From JBDRCU01 sp043821485 (GTDB lineage: Bacteria > Patescibacteriota > Minisyncoccia > 2-02-FULL-40-12 > IGHO2-01-FULL-4-A), in assembly GCA_043821485.1 (NCBI GenBank), contig JBDRCU010000062.1:1-14293 (forward strand): a stretch of DNA of 14,293 nt. Reading direction: 5' to 3'. Positions 4,492-12,773 of the stretch are shown in pieces. A program made the position numbers and the translations under genes. Position 1 is the stretch's first letter. Every line of letters begins with the position of its first letter. Below the pieces are notes generated by a model, which saw nothing but the letters and a program-made list of their open reading frames with translations, was not told the origin of the DNA and searched no databases.

Positions 4492-6237
4492 TCATAAACT
4501 CTTGTAGTATTTTTCAATCTTCTTGGCCATGAGTTTTCTACGCTCTCTCAGAAAGTTATCATAATCATCGTAAGTAGCTTCGAAAATGCTTTCGGGAATA
4601 CAATTTTGAGCCAAATTCTTCTGTAACAATTCTTCTGAATCTATGGAGCCATACTTTTGCTTTCCACCGTTGACTTGCTCTTTCGCATCGCCCATGTACT
4701 GACGAGGTTCTTTACTACTTATTGCTATGTTTATTTCTGTCTGTGTCTGAACATAGTTGGCTATTTGATTGTATTGCGTCCTAGTGAATCCATTTTTGAT
4801 CATATATTGCTTTGGAAAAATATGGTGGATATCTCCAGCATGTTCTATCATATCCCGCACCTTTATATCTTTTGAAAGAAACCCCTTATCGTTCGCATTG
4901 ACCTGCGCAGCGAAAAAAGCATTTATAAATGGATTCCGTATACTTGATTTCTCAAGCTCTTGTTCAAGGCGCACATTCCAAAATCCTTCCGTGAGCTCGC
5001 CATCCTCAACCGATTTAAGATGATCTTCTATACCAACTTCGTTTATATGTTTTATATCAGACTCAAAAACAGATTCAAAACTTCCGGAGTGACGACCAGT
5101 AAGCATTGACATAACGAACCAACGCTTGACCGAAGACTCAATTACAGCGTTATCAACCCCTGAATCACGCAGTTTAAGGAATATACTATACGCAAAGTTT
5201 AGTGCATTCTGTGCAGTGATCATTGATGAAGAAATATATCCCGCAGACTTAATAATCATTATAAAACGCTTGAAATTTGTTTCATTAACAAATTGTAGTA
5301 ACCCCTCCTCCAATTTTTTAAATGACGCATCTGCTATCTCCTCTCTATATTCTCTGGTTTCAAAATCACGCCCTGAGAGCAAACTTACTAAATCCCCTGT
5401 TTTGCCTCTCTCAAATTTATGCAACGTAATAGTACGAATAAGGTCATTATAGTTTGGGTCATACAAATCATCATTCTCATTTTTGAGCCATGCAATTTTG
5501 CTCAAATACCCTGTTTGAGAAAACTCTTCATCATTCTCGCTTATGTGCCTATAAAATTCGGGTACAACAGCTAGGTGGCAGAAATAATCTATAAGCTTGC
5601 GTAGATTCATGCCGAACTCTCCATATGCGGCGATCTTGCTCATCGCAAAGTCGGCTTGACTCAAAACAACGCCCTGAGAGTTAATCCGTATAAATATCTC
5701 CGTTACCGTCTCAATATCCAAAGATGGATCGAGTTCTATCATACCAATTTGTTTAGACTTAATACTGACCAGTCTTTGAATATTCTTTTGAACCTTTTGT
5801 TTGTCTGCATCAGGATTTTTCTCCATATATAGATCTATAACATCAAAGTACCCAGCATCATCTTGCATTAACTCTGCAATATCTGCTATCCACTGAGGTT
5901 CCTTTTCTGTGACTGCAGTTTTAGTCATAAATTCCTCTGTCTGCGGATTAAAAGATATACGTACTCTAACTTCTTTGTACTCTTTATTTACAATTGGGAA
6001 TCCTACTATCGCTGCTTGTAGGGCTGTTATACGTTGTTGTCCATCTATGATAATTTTTTTACCGGCAGCTGTACCTCCATCCCTAAGTCTAACCTCGTGA
6101 TTTTGCCATAAGATGAAATATCCAATCGGATAACCTTGATAAAGAGAATCTACAAGGTCTCTAATCTTTGTCGTCTCCCAAACGAATGGACGCTGTATTT
6201 CGGGGATTGCGATCTCGCCCGATTTTATAAGGCTCAA
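4492..6237 (-). CDS. GmrSD-like DUF262/HNH protein, N-terminus interrupted by TAG
   Basis: The open part is 581 residues starting from TTG 6237. The N-terminal DUF262 (ParB/Srx-like NTPase) part has IPEIQRPFVW at 11-20 and IDGQQRITAL at 64-73. The C-terminus has a DUF1524/HNH-type metal-nuclease motif, DIHHIFPK at 469-476, with a supporting Asn near 503. This is the single-chain GmrS-GmrD arrangement of modification-dependent restriction enzymes, which cut modified phage DNA using NTP. Upstream in the same frame, ATG 6276 reads MQYSVNQY, then TAG, then VSNI and straight into the domain. Family members, as I recall them, begin with just such a block, so the natural start is probably 6276 with an in-frame stop at codon 9. 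It lies 109 bases after hsdS. If translation restarts at TTG the domain core remains intact, otherwise it is a fresh pseudogene or a base error. Confidence 0.85.
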   Translation of the reverse strand: MSLIKSGEIAIPEIQRPFVWETTKIRDLVDSLYQGYPIGYFILWQNHEVRLRDGGTAAGKKIIIDGQQRITALQAAIVGFPIVNKEYKEVRVRISFNPQTEEFMTKTAVTEKEPQWIADIAELMQDDAGYFDVIDLYMEKNPDADKQKVQKNIQRLVSIKSKQIGMIELDPSLDIETVTEIFIRINSQGVVLSQADFAMSKIAAYGEFGMNLRKLIDYFCHLAVVPEFYRHISENDEEFSQTGYLSKIAWLKNENDDLYDPNYNDLIRTITLHKFERGKTGDLVSLLSGRDFETREYREEIADASFKKLEEGLLQFVNETNFKRFIMIIKSAGYISSSMITAQNALNFAYSIFLKLRDSGVDNAVIESSVKRWFVMSMLTGRHSGSFESVFESDIKHINEVGIEDHLKSVEDGELTEGFWNVRLEQELEKSSIRNPFINAFFAAQVNANDKGFLSKDIKVRDMIEHAGDIHHIFPKQYMIKNGFTRTQYNQIANYVQTQTEINIAISSKEPRQYMGDAKEQVNGGKQKYGSIDSEELLQKNLAQNCIPESIFEATYDDYDNFLRERRKLMAKKIEKYYKSL

Positions 6238-6285
6238 TATATTGCTTACCTAGTATTGATTTACTGAATATTGCATGAACTCATT

Positions 6286-6369
6286 CTATTTATTTTTTAC
6301 CTTCTCCTCAATCATTTCTATAGCTTTCTCTATAATTTCATCAATTTTATTCTCTGGTAAGGATGGCTT
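6286..6369 (-). other. Short helical open frame overlapping the hsdS 3' end
   Basis: In the +1 frame relative to hsdS, 27 codons run from 6369 to TAG at 6286-6288. The peptide contains PENKIDEIIEKAIEMIEE, a well-formed amphipathic helix with strongly coding-like composition. It has no start codon except an internal ATG. It overlaps the last codons of hsdS, so a +1 slip would replace the hsdS ending LTRE with a longer helical tail. It could be an alternative HsdS C-terminus, the remnant of another gene or chance. It ends 10 bases before the ATG at 6276. Confidence 0.25.
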
Positions 6370-8014
6370 TCAACTCTTTGGTTAGGGTCATGAGTTCGTC
6401 TACTTTTTCAACGATGCGTTTTTGCTCTGCGAGAGGTGGAAGTGGAATTACCCAATTATTTATAGCATCAATGCCGATGTTAGCTTGATTGGCTGCGCCC
6501 GTAGATTTTGCATATACAGCATCCAGCAACAGGTCTTCTTTCAAAGCAAGATTAAGATAACCCCTATTCACTACTATGGGTCTTAATATACATAAACGCT
6601 GATTTAAATATAAATTATGCTTCTCTATATCTTTTTCATGAACTAACAGTGAATACAAATAATCCCGTTTATCCTTTGTGCCGGTCATTGTTAGAAGTAT
6701 ATCTCCAATACAAATTTGATATTCTTGAGTCTTTCTGGCAATTTCTGGTGTTGTGAATATTGGTTTTTGATCTAATCGAAAATAATTAGGTCTAACATTA
6801 CCCATTCGTATTACTTGAAAATCACCTTTTTCGACAAAGTCTTTTTTCTTATATGCAAACCCGCCCTTAAATAAGCATATATCACCAATCCGTACCCACT
6901 TCCATGACTCCGGTATCTCAAGTGGGATTTCTTCGTCGGTAATTGGCGGGAGTGATTTCAGCTTCTTGCCAGTCTTTTTGGCCTCCTTGGTACGTTCTTC
7001 TTGAATTTTTTGATAGAGATCTTCGGCTATGCCTTCCTTGGGATTTTGCGGAACTAGTTTGCCTGAGACAGCGAGAGAAAGAATGCCTTTTTCTAGCTCC
7101 TTAGTGTCATCGAGGTTCCGTACTAGCTCTGTCATGTGCTCAAGAGCTATTGAAGAATCGTTTACTCCGAGTGAGTGGAGGGCACTTATTGCAAGTAACA
7201 AGCGGGTGACATCACGTTCTTCCTTCTTTGTTTCAAGGTCATCGATGATTTTCATCAACTGATCTATTTTTTCTACAATACGTTTCTGTTCTGGGAGAGG
7301 CGGGAGTACGAAAGGTAGAGACATGAAGTTGTTCATGGAAATACCACCAATAAGCCCATTCATGTTAGACCGAAAGTTATTTTGGAAGTAATCGGCAAGA
7401 TATGAATAAAATACAAATCTTGGTTCAATTTTTTTACTAGCTACGATCGCTATTAATTTATTGCCAAAACACACATCCTCTTCCAATATTCCAATTTTCC
7501 TTCCAGCATTGCCACCCTCAGAACAAATTAAAACTGAGCCCTTGGGGGCAATTTTATAATTAGATTCGTGAATTGGAATCTTGACGCCATTTTCATAATC
7601 TATAACATGGGACTCTCGATCAACATCTTTTGTTGCAATATACGGATAACCATTAGCTAAACCAACATATTTAGACTCTTTTTCTTGTTTGTTTATACTG
7701 TTTCCATTATAGATTTCTCCTAAACCGCCAAGTGGTACAGCTTTCCATGCGTCAGGTATATCAAATGGAATTTCATCGTCTGTGATTGGTGAGAGTGGCT
7801 TTAGTTTTTTGCCGTTCCTTTTTGCTTCTTTGGTACGTTCCTCTTGAATTTTTTGATAGAGATCTTGGGCAGTACCTTCCCTTTGGTCTTGTTGGACCAA
7901 ATTGCCAGACACGGCAAGCGTGAGTATCGCTTTACGGAGTCGACCAATGCCGTCCGGGACGTCGATAAAATCCTCAATGTTATCGGCAATTGTTTTTGTT
8001 TCCTCAATTACCAT
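6347..8014 (-). CDS. hsdS: Type I restriction-modification specificity subunit HsdS
   Basis: This 555-residue protein has the standard two-target-recognition-domain plan. The first half has a leading conserved block (about 46-103), a first TRD (about 90-235) and the conserved spacer LPEQKRIVEKID (240-251) with a coiled-coil continuation. The second half repeats this: a leading block at 327-384, a second TRD and LAEQKRIVEKVD (528-539). Each TRD reads one half of a split DNA target, and the repeats pack against two HsdM subunits. The two leading blocks are so alike that they form a DNA direct repeat. The target cannot be read from sequence. The ATG at 8014 overlaps the hsdM stop by 11 bases, implying coupled translation. 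The C-terminal helix is short (ends LTRE) and a helical frame continues in +1. Confidence 0.93.
   Translation of the reverse strand: MVIEETKTIADNIEDFIDVPDGIGRLRKAILTLAVSGNLVQQDQREGTAQDLYQKIQEERTKEAKRNGKKLKPLSPITDDEIPFDIPDAWKAVPLGGLGEIYNGNSINKQEKESKYVGLANGYPYIATKDVDRESHVIDYENGVKIPIHESNYKIAPKGSVLICSEGGNAGRKIGILEEDVCFGNKLIAIVASKKIEPRFVFYSYLADYFQNNFRSNMNGLIGGISMNNFMSLPFVLPPLPEQKRIVEKIDQLMKIIDDLETKKEERDVTRLLLAISALHSLGVNDSSIALEHMTELVRNLDDTKELEKGILSLAVSGKLVPQNPKEGIAEDLYQKIQEERTKEAKKTGKKLKSLPPITDEEIPLEIPESWKWVRIGDICLFKGGFAYKKKDFVEKGDFQVIRMGNVRPNYFRLDQKPIFTTPEIARKTQEYQICIGDILLTMTGTKDKRDYLYSLLVHEKDIEKHNLYLNQRLCILRPIVVNRGYLNLALKEDLLLDAVYAKSTGAANQANIGIDAINNWVIPLPPLAEQKRIVEKVDELMTLTKELKAILTRE
6987..7023. 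repeat. hsdS internal direct repeat, copy 1
   Basis: This stretch matches 7830-7866 at 36 of 37 bases, exactly 843 bases (281 codons) apart. It encodes the leading conserved block (DLYQKIQEERTKEAK) of the second half of HsdS. Weaker similarity extends to roughly 6930-7080. Such near-identical blocks permit homologous recombination that swaps or deletes a TRD. Confidence 0.85.
7830..7866. repeat. hsdS internal direct repeat, copy 2
   Basis: This is the partner of 6987-7023 and encodes the leading conserved block of the first half of HsdS. The surrounding similarity runs over about 150 bases (roughly 7771-7923). Confidence 0.85.
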
Positions 8015-9449
8015 GATGCTTTAATGCATCTTCTATAATGCTTTTTATTTTATTTAAAACAGTGCCTACTTCCTTCTGCTTTTCTCGATATTCTGCCAAA
8101 AGCACGTCAGGTGACTTAATTTCTACCTCCTTCGCATTGGGGTTTTTAAAGTCAAGGTTATAGTTTTTGGCAATTATTTCATCTATAGAAACTTTCCATG
8201 CGTGATCATTTTCAACACGCTTATCCCACCATTTTTTTTCTGGTTCGAATTCCTTTATCTGAATAGGGTCTGTCATTGTGTAACTCTTCCGCCCCTTTGG
8301 GTATGGATGCTCGTAGAACCATATTTCTTTTGTTGGCTCGCCTTTTGTGAAAAAGAGTAGGTTGGTATTAATGCTCGTGTATGGTGCGAAAGCATTCTTA
8401 GGAATCTTTACAATGGTGTGTAAGTTGCACTTCTCGAGCACCTCTTTTTTTACATTTGCCTTCACTCCTGTTTCGCCTTGTAGAAATGAATCAGGCAAAA
8501 CCATACCGGCTTTACCACCATTTTTAAGTAGGTGCACTATCAAAACCAAAAACAGATCTGCCGTTTCTCGAGTTCTAAGGTTTTGAGGGAAATTAGTCTC
8601 GATGCCGGGTTCTTCCGTACCACCAAATGGTGGATTAGTCACAATACAATCAACCCTGTCTGGGTCTCCATAATCTCGGAGTGGTCTCTCTAGTGTATTA
8701 CCCCTTTTCATATTTGTTGGTGATTCAATATCGTGGAGCATCATGTTTGTGAGAAGTAGCATGTATGGCAGTGGTTTCTTTTCGACTCCCATCACACTGT
8801 TTTGTGCCCTCATCTCATCTTCGACTGTCTTTACTTGAGCACGAAGATGTTCAAGCGTGTGAACCAAAAAACCGCCAGTTCCAGCCGCTGGATCGAGGAC
8901 TTTATCTCCAAGTTTTGGATCTACCATTTGCACAATGAATTGTGTTAGCGCCCGAGGAGTGTACATCTCTCCAAAATTTCCTGCGCTTTGCAACATCTTT
9001 AAAAGACGTTCGTATACCTCATTGAAGTGATGCCTGTCGTCTTTGGCGTTGAAATCAATCTCGTTTACTTTATTTACCACCTGTCGAAGCAAAGTACCCT
9101 TTCGCATGAAGTTATACACGTCTTTGAACGCAGAACGTACGAGGTCAGTGCGAGGATTATCGTTTTGTGAAAGAATACGAAGCTTTGGAATTAGCGTATC
9201 GTTTACAAATTCTGTGAGTTCATCACCAGTCATTCCGTCCATTGGTCCAGCCCATGTGCTCCACTGTAGTTCTTTGGGAAGTGTAGGCGTGTATTTTTTA
9301 TTTCGTATCTCTAGCGCTTTATCTCCATCATCTAAGATTTTCAGAAATACGAGCCACACTAGTTGAGCAAGACGTTGTGCATCTCCATCAACACCGATGT
9401 CTTGTCGCATTATGTCTTGTATTGATTTGATTGTTGCTGCTGAAAACAT
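8004..9449 (-). CDS. hsdM: Type I restriction-modification methyltransferase subunit HsdM
   Basis: This 481-residue protein transfers a methyl group from S-adenosylmethionine to adenine N6 in the target set by HsdS. A helical HsdM_N domain covers about residues 5-140. The N6-Mtase domain follows: GEMYTPR at 160-166, the SAM-binding motif I DPAAGTGGF at 186-194 and the catalytic motif NPPF at 272-275. The C-terminal helices (about 420-481) are the usual HsdS contact region. All catalytic motifs are intact and the length is normal. The ATG at 9449 lies one base after the hsdR stop (TAATATG), and its own TGA overlaps hsdS, so the three genes are a single tightly coupled unit. Confidence 0.95.
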   Translation of the reverse strand: MFSAATIKSIQDIMRQDIGVDGDAQRLAQLVWLVFLKILDDGDKALEIRNKKYTPTLPKELQWSTWAGPMDGMTGDELTEFVNDTLIPKLRILSQNDNPRTDLVRSAFKDVYNFMRKGTLLRQVVNKVNEIDFNAKDDRHHFNEVYERLLKMLQSAGNFGEMYTPRALTQFIVQMVDPKLGDKVLDPAAGTGGFLVHTLEHLRAQVKTVEDEMRAQNSVMGVEKKPLPYMLLLTNMMLHDIESPTNMKRGNTLERPLRDYGDPDRVDCIVTNPPFGGTEEPGIETNFPQNLRTRETADLFLVLIVHLLKNGGKAGMVLPDSFLQGETGVKANVKKEVLEKCNLHTIVKIPKNAFAPYTSINTNLLFFTKGEPTKEIWFYEHPYPKGRKSYTMTDPIQIKEFEPEKKWWDKRVENDHAWKVSIDEIIAKNYNLDFKNPNAKEVEIKSPDVLLAEYREKQKEVGTVLNKIKSIIEDALKHHGN

Positions 9450-9450
9450 A

Positions 9451-11835
9451 TTATGCTGTTGCGTACATTAAATCTAAAACTTCGTCCACCATCATCTGAT
9501 ATTCTTTTTTCCCCCCGAACATAGAGACGATTTCTACATCACTACCAATTGACCTGAATGGCTCAAGAGTCAATATCCTCATGTCTTCTATGTCCTTGTA
9601 CCCAACATCAGCATATTTATTTAGTAGTGCCTCAACAACTTCACGGGCTTGACCACTATATTTTTCTAAGTAATTGCTTCTTCGGACTAATTCGGCACGT
9701 TCGTTTTTCTTCATCATCTTTTTGTCGTATGCAACGTGCATGATGAGATCAAATAGATCAAACTCTGCTCCGACCTGATGTTGAAGCTCCTCGAGTGGAA
9801 TCCCCGTATTGTTTATTTCGTCAATGAGGGCCTGGCGCCTATCAGCCTCCTGCCAAGCACTGAAGAAGCTATCAAGAGTTGGGTAATGATCAAGAATGTT
9901 TTTCTTTGTGAAGTCTTGCAGGGTTTCTGTTATCAATTTACCGTCAGGACCCAAATATTGGACTTTTTCTTTTATGACTGCGTACGGCACACTACTAATT
10001 TTGTATACAGGTGGTCTATCTATGATGTCTGTGCTGGTATCCCATGTATCTACAATGGTTGATATAAGGATGTCTTCTTCTTCCTTTTCTTCTAGTGGCA
10101 TGTCTTCTGGATCTTCTCGTTCAAGAACCTCGCCAATATCTTCATCCTCCTTTGCTTCCATTACACGCTCTGCAAAACCATCGAAGCCTGGGTCAGCAAA
10201 TAACTTGGTCGCTCCTTGGAAATCAAGAATACTAAACCAAGCCTTGTTATGGTCTTCTCTAATACGTGTACCACGACCAATAATCTGCTTGAATTCCGTC
10301 ATACTTTCGATCGGACTGTCTAGTACAATAATTTTACAGGTCTGCGCATCGACTCCCGTAGTCATAAGCTTTGAGGTCGTAACAATCACAGGATATCTTT
10401 CTTCGGGATCAATAAATGGGTCTAATTGTCGCTTACCCTCATCGTCATCGCCAGTAATTTTCATAACATATTTTCGATTTTCTTGAGCCAAACTTCCGGC
10501 TGCGTTTACAAGAGCACTGCGCATGCGTTCTGCATGCGATATTCTTCGACAGAAAACAATGGTTTTAGCAAAAGTATCTCCGATTGCTTCCATGTATTCG
10601 ATAATCTTTTTTGCTACGAGTTCATCACGCTGAGGAAAGATGACTTTAGTATTTACATCTTTGAGCTCGTAGAGTTCATCGGGTATTTCATTCCCATCAT
10701 CATCAAGAGTTCCCGGGCTTGGTCTCCATCCTGTAACATCGTTATCGAGAATGATGCGAAGAACCTTATATGGGGCAAGAAAACCATCATCAATGCCCTG
10801 TTTCAGTGAATATGTGTAAACAGGATCTCCAAAATAGTGCGATGAGCTAGTCTCCGCTGTTTCTTTTGGCGTTGCAGTCATACCAATTTGCGTTGCGCTA
10901 GAAAAATATTGCAAAATCTCATGCCACTCACTGTCTTCATTTGCGCTTCCTCTGTGACATTCATCCACAATGATAAGATCAAAGAAATCTTTTGGGAGCT
11001 TCTTATACAATTTTTCTTCTTCAAGGGCCCCGCTCATTGCTTGATAAAGGGAAAGGAAAATTTGATATGACTGAAGCGTTCCCATGTCATTGAAGCTTTG
11101 ACGTGTAATTTTTGTGAGAGCATCACCAAAATACTGATAGTCATTCACTCTTGCTTGATCTATAAGTATGTTCCTGTCAGCTAATATAAGAATCCGCTTT
11201 GCATTATGCGTTTTCCATAGACGCCAAATTATTTGACCTGCAGTATAAGTCTTACCTGTACCTGTTGCCATAACGAGGAAAATTCGTTTTGCACCTTTTG
11301 CTACCGCTTCAACTGTGCGATTAATGGCAACTCTTTGAAAATATCGAGGCTGCTTGCGTGCATCCTCTGTATAAAACTTGCTATCAAGTACCGTTTTTAA
11401 ATCAGGATTTTCAATCGTTGCTCCCTTCCACTGCATATACCATTCGTACATCTGTTCCGGTGAGGGAAAGTTATTTGGTTCAAGAAGTGTCTCATTATTT
11501 CCTGAAAGTCCTGTTTTATCATGAAAAAGATATTGATGACCATTGGAAGAAAAAACGAAAGGTACATCGAGTGCGTCAGCATATCCTAAGGCCTGTTGCA
11601 TTCCGGTTCCTGGCTCGCTTTGCTCGTCTTTTGCCTCTACAACAGCTAACGGCAAATTCTGCTGATACTCGAGTAGAAAGTCTACCTTCTTGAGTTCACC
11701 ACGACGCCATTTATTACCACTTACATGAATACGGCCAAGGGTGTAGGGAAACTCTTCTCTTACCTGATGATCTTGCCAACCCGCATCCATAATATGTGGT
11801 CGTATTAAACGACTTCTTGTTTCTTGTTCATTCAT
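9451..11835 (-). CDS. hsdR: Type I restriction endonuclease subunit HsdR (EcoEI-like)
   Basis: This 794-residue protein is the motor and nuclease of the Type I complex: it translocates DNA using ATP and cuts away from unmethylated sites. The N-terminal PD-(D/E)xK nuclease shows VDFLL (D52) and VVEAKDE (E67, K69). The SF2 helicase core has Walker A ATGTGKTYT at 190-198, DECH at 291-294, motif III GMTATP at 318-323 and motif VI QIIGRGTRIRED in the second RecA lobe, followed by the DFxGAxxLFADPxFDG stretch. An acidic linker leads to a C-terminal domain of about 170 residues like EcoEI_R_C, suggesting the EcoEI-like (Type IB) group. Nothing is missing. It starts at ATG 11835, about 100 bases after the zinc-ribbon gene, and leads the operon. 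Confidence 0.95.
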   Translation of the reverse strand: MNEQETRSRLIRPHIMDAGWQDHQVREEFPYTLGRIHVSGNKWRRGELKKVDFLLEYQQNLPLAVVEAKDEQSEPGTGMQQALGYADALDVPFVFSSNGHQYLFHDKTGLSGNNETLLEPNNFPSPEQMYEWYMQWKGATIENPDLKTVLDSKFYTEDARKQPRYFQRVAINRTVEAVAKGAKRIFLVMATGTGKTYTAGQIIWRLWKTHNAKRILILADRNILIDQARVNDYQYFGDALTKITRQSFNDMGTLQSYQIFLSLYQAMSGALEEEKLYKKLPKDFFDLIIVDECHRGSANEDSEWHEILQYFSSATQIGMTATPKETAETSSSHYFGDPVYTYSLKQGIDDGFLAPYKVLRIILDNDVTGWRPSPGTLDDDGNEIPDELYELKDVNTKVIFPQRDELVAKKIIEYMEAIGDTFAKTIVFCRRISHAERMRSALVNAAGSLAQENRKYVMKITGDDDEGKRQLDPFIDPEERYPVIVTTSKLMTTGVDAQTCKIIVLDSPIESMTEFKQIIGRGTRIREDHNKAWFSILDFQGATKLFADPGFDGFAERVMEAKEDEDIGEVLEREDPEDMPLEEKEEEDILISTIVDTWDTSTDIIDRPPVYKISSVPYAVIKEKVQYLGPDGKLITETLQDFTKKNILDHYPTLDSFFSAWQEADRRQALIDEINNTGIPLEELQHQVGAEFDLFDLIMHVAYDKKMMKKNERAELVRRSNYLEKYSGQAREVVEALLNKYADVGYKDIEDMRILTLEPFRSIGSDVEIVSMFGGKKEYQMMVDEVLDLMYATA

Positions 11836-11936
11836 AAAGTTATTGCCATTGCAAATAAGTAATGCATCCTGAATTATGACCCATTCAATGGACTCGGGAC
11901 AAGCAAATCCAAAAACCTCATCCCTCTTGCTTAAGT

Positions 11937-12602
11937 TTACACCTTATTCTTATCTACGACTCTCAAATGCTCCATAATCTTATAATCCTTCAATGTCACC
12001 TTCGGATCTTTAAACTTATACCAAGGCTCTGACTTAACCCATTCTTTACCATCTATAGTATTTTTAACCAACTGCGATTCGGTTAGCTTCTTTGGCGGTA
12101 ATGTATCTTTATTGTCTTTGGTAAGAAAGAGATATACATGCGATTTCCCGGCTGAATTTGGCACGATACGGGGTTTTAGGACCCCTTCTTTAATAAACCT
12201 TCTCATGGCGTGATGATTGATGTTAAAACGGCTCTCTAGGTCATATTTTGAATACCAACTATCTTTATTCTTCGAACACGAAGCTGGGATGATCTTCTTA
12301 TAAATTGCTTTCTGGCAGATAAGACACTTAATGCCCCACTTGTCATACCATGATTCTTCATTAGAAACAGGACCACCACAGATAGAGCAACTGTAGCCGA
12401 TGCCCTCTAGGTGGAATCCCTTCGGGTTTTCTTCAAGCCTTTTCTTTCTGCGTTCGTCTTTAAGCCAGCAGTCGTACATGAGTTCTGCTAAGCGAGTTAG
12501 ATTATGTGCTCCTTCTTCTGCTTCTTCCCAAGAGACCTCCTCTCCTTTCTTTTTTTCGAGGAGATCTTTGAATTCTTGGATGTGTTCTTTAGATAAACTC
12601 AT
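11937..12602 (-). CDS. Zinc-ribbon/helix-turn-helix protein, possible regulator
   Basis: In this 221-residue protein, residues 1-60 are charged and helical. A four-cysteine zinc knuckle follows (C72-x2-C75 ... C93-x2-C96), with the motif ESWYDKWGIKCL between the pairs. Residues about 113-150 (DSWYSKYDLESRFNINHHAM) look like an excisionase-like helix-turn-helix with 'R.FI.EG.LK.R', followed by a beta-hairpin (SHVYLFL) as in winged HTH proteins. The C-terminus is basic. I recall near relatives from CPR genomes, annotated only as HTH proteins. It lies just upstream of hsdR, 100 bases away and in the same direction, so it could regulate or accompany the restriction operon. That role is inferred. 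Its ATG overlaps the stop of an upstream start-less frame (ATGA). Confidence 0.6.
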   Translation of the reverse strand: MSLSKEHIQEFKDLLEKKKGEEVSWEEAEEGAHNLTRLAELMYDCWLKDERRKKRLEENPKGFHLEGIGYSCSICGGPVSNEESWYDKWGIKCLICQKAIYKKIIPASCSKNKDSWYSKYDLESRFNINHHAMRRFIKEGVLKPRIVPNSAGKSHVYLFLTKDNKDTLPPKKLTESQLVKNTIDGKEWVKSEPWYKFKDPKVTLKDYKIMEHLRVVDKNKV

Positions 12603-12709
12603 AATCTAACTGATTGGATTACTTCGCCAATCTCTGCATAATCGGCAAAGTCGTATTTCTTCGGTGACACCAAGCTAGAATCGAAAGAGCTCAAGCCCTG
12701 CTTGGAGAT
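12599..12709 (-). other. Start-less open frame ending in an ATGA overlap
   Basis: A minus-strand frame of 36 codons runs from the TAA at 12712-12710 to TGA 12601-12599, which overlaps the ATG of the zinc-ribbon gene. It contains SPKKYDFADYAEIGEVIQSV. There is no ATG; TTG at 12694 would give 31 residues. It could be a leader peptide that couples translation to the next gene, the 3' scar of a deleted gene or chance. The 5' half overlaps the dispersed-repeat region. Confidence 0.25.
12670..12706. repeat. Inverted repeat in the boundary gap
   Basis: CCAAGC (12670-12675) pairs with GCTTGG near 12700-12705, and AGCT palindromes inside the loop allow further pairing. It sits next to the 47-base dispersed repeat, as the hairpin at 3185-3213 sits beside the first copy. 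Confidence 0.35.
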
Positions 12710-12748
12710 TTAAACTAATTTTACTATACCAGAACGACCCTCTTCGAG
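12702..12748 (-). repeat. 47-base dispersed repeat, copy 2, with boundary core
   Basis: This is the partner of 3221-3267 (39 of 47 bases). On the minus strand it begins with ACTCGAAGAGGGTC (12749-12736), the boundary-repeat core, and follows the Shedu-like gene stop by about 25 bases. The two copies are about 9.5 kb apart in the same orientation and bracket the HTH gene, the whole restriction operon and the 3272-4015 gene. Confidence 0.6.
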
Positions 12749-12773
12749 TTCATATAAAATTTAATTCAAACTA

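Noticed and set aside
4492..4517. TTG start extending the GxxExxY gene into the DUF262 gene
   Set aside because: The ATG at 4469 follows the upstream stop and fits the family's usual N-terminus.
9896..10486. Long plus-strand ORF opposite hsdR
   Set aside because: It is Ser-rich antisense translation of a strongly conserved helicase gene, with no independent coding signs.
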